Assembly: GCF_000959365.1 (NCBI RefSeq)
Contig: NZ_CP009555.1
Span: 3,224,001-3,288,000 of the forward strand
Source: Burkholderia oklahomensis C6786
GTDB taxonomy: Bacteria > Pseudomonadota > Gammaproteobacteria > Burkholderiales > Burkholderiaceae
DNA length: 64,000 nt
Direction: 5' to 3'
Shown here: positions 56,718 through 64,000 of the stretch, one piece after another
How positions within the stretch are numbered: the first letter of the stretch is position 1
Layout: the number at the start of each line of letters is the position of its first letter
Notes under the pieces: model-generated
The model's database searches: none
What the model was told of the DNA's origin: nothing
What the model saw: the letters and a program-made list of their open reading frames with translations, nothing else
Made by a program: the position numbers and the translations under genes

Positions 56718-58157
56718 TCAGAGAATCGGCGCGAACAGCCGCGCGATATGCATCGCGACGCGCCGCCACGCGGGCGAGCGTCGGTACTCGCTCAGATCCA
56801 CTTCGAACGCATCGTTGAAATCGCGTTCGAGCATCGCTTCGACTTCGGTCGCGAAGCCTTCGTCGACCGTCAGCACCATGATCTCGAAATTCAGCCGGAA
56901 CGAGCGGTTGTCGAGGTTCGCGCTGCCGACGGCGGCCGCCGCGCGGTCGATCAGCACGACCTTCTGATGCAGGAACCCGGGCCGGTAGCGGAAGATCCGC
57001 ACGCCCGCGTCGACGAGATCGCGCGCATAGAGCTTCGACGCTTCGAACACGACGTAGTGATCGCGCCGGCTCGGAATCAGCACCCGCACGTCGACGCCGC
57101 GCATCACCGCGAGCTTCAGCGCGGAGATCACCGCCTCGTCGGGCACGAGGTAGGGCGTCGTGATCCACACGCGCTCGCGCGCCGCGTTGATCGCCTCCGC
57201 GAAGAAGAGCGAACCCGTCTCCTGCTTGTCGGCGGGACCCATCGGCACGACGAGGCAGTGCATGTCGGCGTCGGGAGCGGGCGCGGGCGGCGGCGCCTGC
57301 GGCGGCAGCGACTGCGTCGCCCAGTGCCAGTCCTCGGCGAACACGTACTGGATGTTCGCGACGGCAGGACCGCGCACCTCGATGTGCGTGTCGCGCCACG
57401 GCGACAGCCGCGGATTGCCGCCGAGATATTCGACGCCGACATTGTGTCCGCCGACGAACGCGCGCTCGCCGTCGACGACGACGATCTTGCGGTGGTTGCG
57501 GAAGTTGAGCTGGAAGCGGTTGACGAACTGCTTGTTGGTCGCGAACGGATGCACTTCGACGCCGCCTTCGCGCAGCGCGTGCACGTAGCTCGACGGCAGA
57601 TCGAAGCTGCCGATGCTGTCGTACAGCAGATAGCAGCGCACGCCCGCTTGCGCGCGCGCGATCAGCGCATCGCGCAGCATCGCGCCGAGCGCATCGTCGC
57701 GGACGATGAAGAACTGGACGATCACGTAGCTGCGCGCGGCGTCGATCGCCGCGAGGATCGCGGAGAACGTCGCGTCGCCGTTGACGAGCGTGCGCACCGC
57801 GTTGCCGGCGACGAACGGCATCCCGACGAGGCGCGTGAGCGCGCGCACGCGCGCGAGGCCGAGCGCTTCCTTCGGCGCGCCGAGCGTCGAGCCCTCTGCA
57901 TCCCACGGCGCCGGATGCGCGCGGGTGCGCAGCGCCTCGGTCTCGTGGCGGCGCGCGTCGACGTAGCCGGAGAACTTGCTGCGGCCGAGGAACAGATACG
58001 GGATCAGCGTCAGGTACGGCATCGCCGTCAACGACACCGCCCATGCGATCGCGCCTTGCGACGTGCGCGTGTTCAGGATCGCATGGCAGGCCGCGATCAC
58101 GCCGAGCACGTGCGCGAGGCCGATGAAGGTGCCGAGATGGAGCCAATCGAGGGTCAT
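56718..58157 (-). CDS. cls: Cardiolipin synthase (phospholipase D family)
   Basis: This 479-residue protein has two N-terminal transmembrane helices (LGTFIGLAHVLGVIAACHAIL and IAWAVSLTAMPYLTLIPYLFLG) and two HxK(x)4D motifs. The first is HNHRKIVVVDGERAFVGGHN near 218, the second HQKVVLIDRAAAAVGSANLDNRS near 397. It joins two phosphatidylglycerol molecules to make cardiolipin at the inner membrane. Both active-site halves are intact. The length matches ClsA. Confidence 0.95.
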   Translation of the reverse strand: MTLDWLHLGTFIGLAHVLGVIAACHAILNTRTSQGAIAWAVSLTAMPYLTLIPYLFLGRSKFSGYVDARRHETEALRTRAHPAPWDAEGSTLGAPKEALGLARVRALTRLVGMPFVAGNAVRTLVNGDATFSAILAAIDAARSYVIVQFFIVRDDALGAMLRDALIARAQAGVRCYLLYDSIGSFDLPSSYVHALREGGVEVHPFATNKQFVNRFQLNFRNHRKIVVVDGERAFVGGHNVGVEYLGGNPRLSPWRDTHIEVRGPAVANIQYVFAEDWHWATQSLPPQAPPPAPAPDADMHCLVVPMGPADKQETGSLFFAEAINAARERVWITTPYLVPDEAVISALKLAVMRGVDVRVLIPSRRDHYVVFEASKLYARDLVDAGVRIFRYRPGFLHQKVVLIDRAAAAVGSANLDNRSFRLNFEIMVLTVDEGFATEVEAMLERDFNDAFEVDLSEYRRSPAWRRVAMHIARLFAPIL

Positions 58158-58294
58158 GAGCGCGTTGGATTCCTGAAGGAGGCCACGCGGCGCGCCGCGA
58201 CCGGGCGCCGCTTACGCGCATCTTACCGAAGCGTGCGCGCGAGCGGCCACTCCGTACGAACCGGACGGGCCGGCTCGCACGGACGAGCGCGGCT

Positions 58295-59218
58295 TCAGCC
58301 GGCGACGGCGGGCAGGTCGCTAGCGTGGATCAGGAACACGCCGTCGTCGCCCGCGCTCGTCGACAGCCAAACGAGATCGAGGCCGCCGAACGCCGCCTCG
58401 ACGTTCGCACGCTCGTTGCCGATCTCGACGACGAGCACGCCGTCGTCCTTCAGCCACCGGCGCGCTTCGCCGATGATGCGGCGCACGATGTCCATCCCGT
58501 CCGCGCCGCCCGCGAGCGCCATCTCCGGCTCGTGCCGGTACTCGGCGGGCAGCTCGGCCATCGAATCCGCGTTTACGTACGGCGGATTCGTGATGATCAC
58601 GTCGTAGCGCTGCTCCGGATCGAGCGACCTGGATGGCGGCAGCGGCGCATACAGGTCGCCGTGATGGAGCGCGATCTGCTCGTCGAGCCCGTAGTCGCCG
58701 CGATTGATCTTCGCGACTTCGAGCGCGTCGGCCGACAGGTCGACCGCGTCGACGCTCGCGTTCGGAAACGCGAGCGCCGCGAGGATCGCGAGGCAGCCGG
58801 AGCCCGTGCACAGCTCGAGCACCGAGCCGACGAGCGCGGGATCTTCGACAAACGGCTGCAGGCCGTCGTCGAGCAGCTCGCCGATGAACGAGCGCGGCAC
58901 GATCACGCGCTCGTCGACGTAGAAGCGATGGCCGTGCATCCACGCTTCGTGCGTGATGTACGCGGCGGGCACGCGCTCGGTCGCGCGTCGCTCGATCACG
59001 GCGAGCACCGCGTCGATCTCGTCGGGCGCGAGGCGCGCGTCGAGAAACGGCTCGAGCGTGTCAAGCGGCAGATGCAGCGTGTGCAGCACGAGATAGACGG
59101 CTTCGTCGAACGCGTTGTCCGAGCCGTGGCCGAACGCGAGCTTCGCCTTCGAGAAGCGCGACACCGCGTAGCGGACGAGGTCGCGGACGGTCTTGAACGG
59201 GGAGGGGGATGTGGTCAT
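58295..59218 (-). CDS. prmB: 50S ribosomal protein L3 N5-glutamine methyltransferase
   Basis: This 307-residue SAM-dependent methyltransferase modifies a glutamine in ribosomal protein L3. The SAM motif VLELCTGSGCLAILAALAFP (about 133-152) and the catalytic NPPY in VIITNPPYVNADSMAELP near 213-217 are intact. PrmB rather than PrmC is favoured by the N-terminal SKAKLAFGHGSDNAFDEAVYLVLHTLHLP. It follows dapE by 13 bases, the last gene of the lysine cluster transcript. Confidence 0.94.
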   Translation of the reverse strand: MTTSPSPFKTVRDLVRYAVSRFSKAKLAFGHGSDNAFDEAVYLVLHTLHLPLDTLEPFLDARLAPDEIDAVLAVIERRATERVPAAYITHEAWMHGHRFYVDERVIVPRSFIGELLDDGLQPFVEDPALVGSVLELCTGSGCLAILAALAFPNASVDAVDLSADALEVAKINRGDYGLDEQIALHHGDLYAPLPPSRSLDPEQRYDVIITNPPYVNADSMAELPAEYRHEPEMALAGGADGMDIVRRIIGEARRWLKDDGVLVVEIGNERANVEAAFGGLDLVWLSTSAGDDGVFLIHASDLPAVAG

Positions 59219-59231
59219 CGAGCGGTCTTCG

Positions 59232-60437
<1,206 letters not shown>

Positions 60438-60453
60438 TCAGCGCAGGCGGCCG

Positions 60454-60821
60454 CTACGCGGCAAACAGCGCCGTGTACTGGTCGGCCGCGAAGCCGAGCG
60501 ATTTCACGCGGCCGTTGACGACCAGCACCGGACGCTTGATGACCGACGGCTTGTGGATCATCAGCGCGATCGCGCCGGCCGGCGTTTCGGCGGCCGCCTT
60601 CATGTCGTCGGCCAGGCCGCGCCACGTGGTGCCGCGCCGGTTCAGGAGCGCGTCGAGCGACACGTCCTTCAGCCAGTCCTCGACCAGCGGCGCGCTGACG
60701 CCGGCTTTCTTGAAATCGTGAAATTCGAACTCGACACCGTGCTCGTCGAGCCACACGCGGGCCTTCTTCACGGTGTCGCAGTTCGGAATGCCGTACACGA
60801 CCACGGTGCGAGGCTTCGCCA

Positions 60822-60822
<1 letters not shown>
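60454..60822 (-). CDS. ArsC/Spx family protein (YffB-like)
   Basis: This 122-residue thioredoxin-fold protein begins TVVVYGIPNCDTVKKARVWLDEHG with a single Cys (PNCDTVKKA). KKAGVSAPLVEDWLKD and IKRPVLVVNGRVKSLGF follow. Only the first Cys of a CxxC is present, as in YffB-type proteins; arsenate reductase activity is doubtful. It starts 1 base inside the dapD stop and precedes dapE by about 80 bases, so it is co-transcribed with lysine genes. Function unknown; a glutathione-linked reductase is possible. Confidence 0.9.
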
Positions 60823-61649
<827 letters not shown>

Positions 61650-61705
61650 GTTCGTGGCTATGCTGGACGTGGATGATGGATGAATCGGGGGCGCTCGAAG
61701 CGCGT

Positions 61706-62944
61706 TCAGCGGGCGAGGCCGCGGCAGAAGTCGACGATGCGCTGCGCGCCTTCGACGCATTCGGCCGTGCCGGCGACGAGCGCGATCCGGACGAAGTCGC
61801 GGCCGGGATTCGCGCCATGCGCGTCGCGGGCGAGATACGAGCCGGGCAGGACCGTCACATTATAGTCGGCGAAGAGGCGCCGGGCGAACTCGGTATCCGA
61901 CAGGCCGGTCCTCGCGACGTTCGCCCACAGGTAGAACGCGGCGTCGGGCAGGCGCACGTCGACGACGTCGGCGAGCATCGGCGTGACGGCCGCGAATTTC
62001 TGCGCGTAGAGCGCGCGGTTCTCGCGCACGTGCGCCTCGTCGCCCCAGGCGGCGACGCTCGCCTTCTGCCAGACGGGCGACAGCGCCGCGCCGTGGTACG
62101 TGCGGTACAGCAGGAAGCGCTTCATGAGCGCCGCGTCGCCCGCGACGAAGCCCGAGCGCATGCCCGGCACGTTCGAGCGCTTCGACAGGCTCGACAGCAT
62201 CACGAGGCGCTCGAAGCCGCGGCCGAGCTCGTGCGCGGCCTCGAGGCCGCCCATCGGCGGCTTCGACTCGTCGAAGTAGATCTCCGAATAGCATTCGTCG
62301 GACGCGATCACGAAGCCGTGCTCGTCCGACAGCGCGAACAGCTCGCGCCAGTCGTCGAGCGTCAGCACGGCGCCCGTCGGGTTGCCGGGCGAGCACACGT
62401 AGACGAGCTGCGTGCGCGCCCACACGTCGTCCGGCACGACCGAATAGTCGGGCGCGAAGTTGCGCGCCGGGTCGCTGTTGACGAAGTACGGCTCGGCGCC
62501 CGCGAGGAGCGCCGCGCCTTCGTAAATTTGATAGAAAGGATTCGGACAGAGTACGATCGGCCTTTCGCCGTTCTGGCCGGCGTTCTCGCCGCGCTTGCCC
62601 GCGGCCGGATCGATCACCGCCTGCGCGAGCGAGAAGAGCGCCTCGCGCGAGCCCGATGCGGCGAGCACCTGCGTCGCGGCGTCGATCGCGGGCAGCCCGT
62701 AGCGGCGCTCGAGCCAGCGGGCGATCGTCTCGCGCAGCGCATCGGTGCCCGCCGTCGCCGGATACGACGCGAGGCCGTCCAGCGCGGCCGCGGCGGCGTC
62801 GCGGATCAGCGCGGGCGTCGCATGCTTCGGCTCGCCGATGCCGAAGCTGATCGGCGGCAGATGCGCGCTCGGCGTCACGCCGGCAAAGAGCGCGCGGAGC
62901 TTTTCGAACGGATAGGGCTGAAGCGTATCGAGACGAGGATTCAC
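61706..62944 (-). CDS. dapC: Succinyldiaminopimelate transaminase
   Basis: This 412-residue fold-type I PLP aminotransferase starts [20 protein letters not shown]. The PLP Lys lies in [15 protein letters not shown] near 240. [16 protein letters not shown] and [12 protein letters not shown] are further cofactor-binding motifs. It converts N-succinyl-2-amino-6-ketopimelate to N-succinyl-LL-diaminopimelate. It heads the leftward dapC-dapD-arsC-dapE-prmB series, which covers the succinylase branch from DapD to DapE. Confidence 0.95.
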   Translation of the reverse strand: MNPRLDTLQPYPFEKLRALFAGVTPSAHLPPISFGIGEPKHATPALIRDAAAAALDGLASYPATAGTDALRETIARWLERRYGLPAIDAATQVLAASGSREALFSLAQAVIDPAAGKRGENAGQNGERPIVLCPNPFYQIYEGAALLAGAEPYFVNSDPARNFAPDYSVVPDDVWARTQLVYVCSPGNPTGAVLTLDDWRELFALSDEHGFVIASDECYSEIYFDESKPPMGGLEAAHELGRGFERLVMLSSLSKRSNVPGMRSGFVAGDAALMKRFLLYRTYHGAALSPVWQKASVAAWGDEAHVRENRALYAQKFAAVTPMLADVVDVRLPDAAFYLWANVARTGLSDTEFARRLFADYNVTVLPGSYLARDAHGANPGRDFVRIALVAGTAECVEGAQRIVDFCRGLAR

Positions 62945-63210
62945 GGGCTTGGACGGGCGGAGCCGGTAGATGGCCGATCGGACGGGCCGGTTTAAGCGAA
63001 ACGGGCGCGAAACAGGGGCGCGGCAGGCGCCGCCGGGCGCGGGCGAAGAAGGGCGCGGCGGATGGCGCGCGGGATGCCGGCGTTACCGGCCCGTGCCGGC
63101 CTGTTGGGCGCGGCGACGGCGCTCGATTATAGCGTGACATCGGACGGCGGAACGCGCGGCGAACGCGCCGCGGCGCCGTGCGATGAAGGAAAAAGAGGTT
63201 CGGTTTGCAA

Positions 63211-64000
63211 ATGAATGAACGAGGGAGCGCCGGCTGGCCGACGCTCGCGATTCTGATCGGCGCGTCGGTATGGGGCCTGATCTGGTATCCGCTGCGTCTC
63301 CTGGCGGCGCTCGGCGTGACGGGCACGGCGGCGAGCGCCGCAACGAGCGTCGTCGCCTGCGCGTTCGTGCTGATCGTGCGGCGCAGGTCGATCGCGACGG
63401 TGCGCTGGCACTGGCTGCTGCCCGCGCTCGGCGTCGCGGCGGGCGTGACGAATCTCGGCTTCGTCTGGGGCACGATTCACGGCGAAGTGCTGCGCGTGAT
63501 GCTGCTCTTTTATCTGACGCCCGCGTGGACCGCGATCTACGCGCACTTCATCCTGCACGAGCGGCTCACGCTCGCGGGCGCGGCGCTCGCCGCGCTGTCG
63601 CTCGCCGGCGCGATGCTGATGCTGTGGTCGCCGCGGCTCGGCGTGCCGCTGCCGTCGAACCCGGCCGAATGGGCGGGGCTCGCGGCGGGGATGAGCTTCG
63701 CGATGAGCAACGTGCTCGTCGTCAAGGCGAGCCGCGAGCTGCCGCGAATGAAGCCCGAGATGCGCACGGCGACGCTCTTCGGCGGCGCGGCCGCGCTCGG
63801 CGTCGTCGCGTCGCTCGTCGAAGGCCTGCCGCCGATGCCGGCGGGCGGCGACTTGGGCTTCGCGGCGCTCCTCGTCGTCGGGATCGGCGTGACGGTCGCG
63901 GCGAACAACATGCTCGTCCAGCACGGCTTGGCGCGCGTGCCGGCGAACCGCGCATCGATCGTCATGCTGTTCGAGATCGTCGTCACCGCGCTGTCGGCGT
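63211..64000 (+). CDS. EamA family (DMT) transporter, 3' truncated by window
   Basis: The frame is open from the ATG at 63211 to the right edge (263 residues visible). The start MNERGSAGWPTLAILIGASVWGLIWYPLRLLAAL is typical of drug/metabolite transporters. At least seven hydrophobic segments are visible, and the second EamA repeat begins near NPAEWAGLAAGMSFAMSNVL (about 150-170). VLRVMLLFYLTPAWTAIYAHFILHERL is the repeat-end motif. The substrate is unknown. It reads divergently from dapC across 266 bases. Confidence 0.9.
   Translation, partial: MNERGSAGWPTLAILIGASVWGLIWYPLRLLAALGVTGTAASAATSVVACAFVLIVRRRSIATVRWHWLLPALGVAAGVTNLGFVWGTIHGEVLRVMLLFYLTPAWTAIYAHFILHERLTLAGAALAALSLAGAMLMLWSPRLGVPLPSNPAEWAGLAAGMSFAMSNVLVVKASRELPRMKPEMRTATLFGGAAALGVVASLVEGLPPMPAGGDLGFAALLVVGIGVTVAANNMLVQHGLARVPANRASIVMLFEIVVTALSA

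Overview
The window is GC-rich, roughly two-thirds G+C by eye, and densely coded. Its gene content points to a betaproteobacterium of the genus Burkholderia, and the combination looks most like chromosome 1 of the B. pseudomallei/thailandensis group. Supporting this are fabI beside a yejABEF-type peptide transporter, gltX beside tRNA genes, a split glyoxylate shunt (aceB and aceA), and a dapC-dapD-dapE-prmB cluster. The species assignment is inference from gene content. No insertion sequence, prophage or CRISPR array was seen.

Bases 1-12.55 kb form an accessory gene cluster transcribed rightward. It holds the end of a sulfotransferase, a split two-subunit transketolase, an unrecognised Rossmann-type protein, a membrane acyltransferase, an extra phosphoserine aminotransferase (serC) and a family-2 glycosyltransferase. 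These are followed by cysD, a chimera of the first ~63 residues of CysN with a PduX-like GHMP kinase, a cysteine-synthase/SbnA-like PLP enzyme, and a natural fusion of an ATP-grasp ligase with an argininosuccinate-lyase-like domain. The last five or six genes suggest a route to an unusual amino acid or amide: phosphorylated hydroxy amino acid, PLP beta-replacement, ATP-dependent ligation, then fumarate elimination. The sulfate-activation pair is broken within the cluster. This is the best candidate here for an undescribed system.

From 12.8 to 20.7 kb lie a ParD-like regulator coupled to a methionine aminopeptidase, a TetR regulator, ferredoxin FdxA, ferredoxin-NADP reductase, and a molybdopterin oxidoreductase. 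A pair of tandem TAACG-N2-CGTTA operators occurs both at the tetR promoter and at the oxidoreductase promoter. The second operator is attached to a decayed, frameshifted copy of tetR. The fdxA promoter carries a perfect palindrome inside its -35/-10 spacer.

From 20.7 to 64 kb the content is mostly core. It includes fabI, a peptide ABC transporter, a NlpC/P60 hydrolase, a patatin-like lipoprotein, an octamer repeat tract upstream of gltX, and five tRNA genes (Ala, then Glu-Asp twice). These are followed by small enzymes and regulators, aceB, a haloacid dehalogenase with a divergent LysR gene, a universal stress protein, aceA, an RhlE-type helicase and acyl-CoA-binding protein. The remainder is tsaB-rimI-udg-DUF1853, thiD, lplT, alr-radA, an ABC-F ATPase, glutathione peroxidase, YciI, cardiolipin synthase, prmB, the succinylase-branch lysine genes (dapE, an ArsC/Spx-like gene, dapD, dapC) and the start of an EamA transporter that runs off the right edge.
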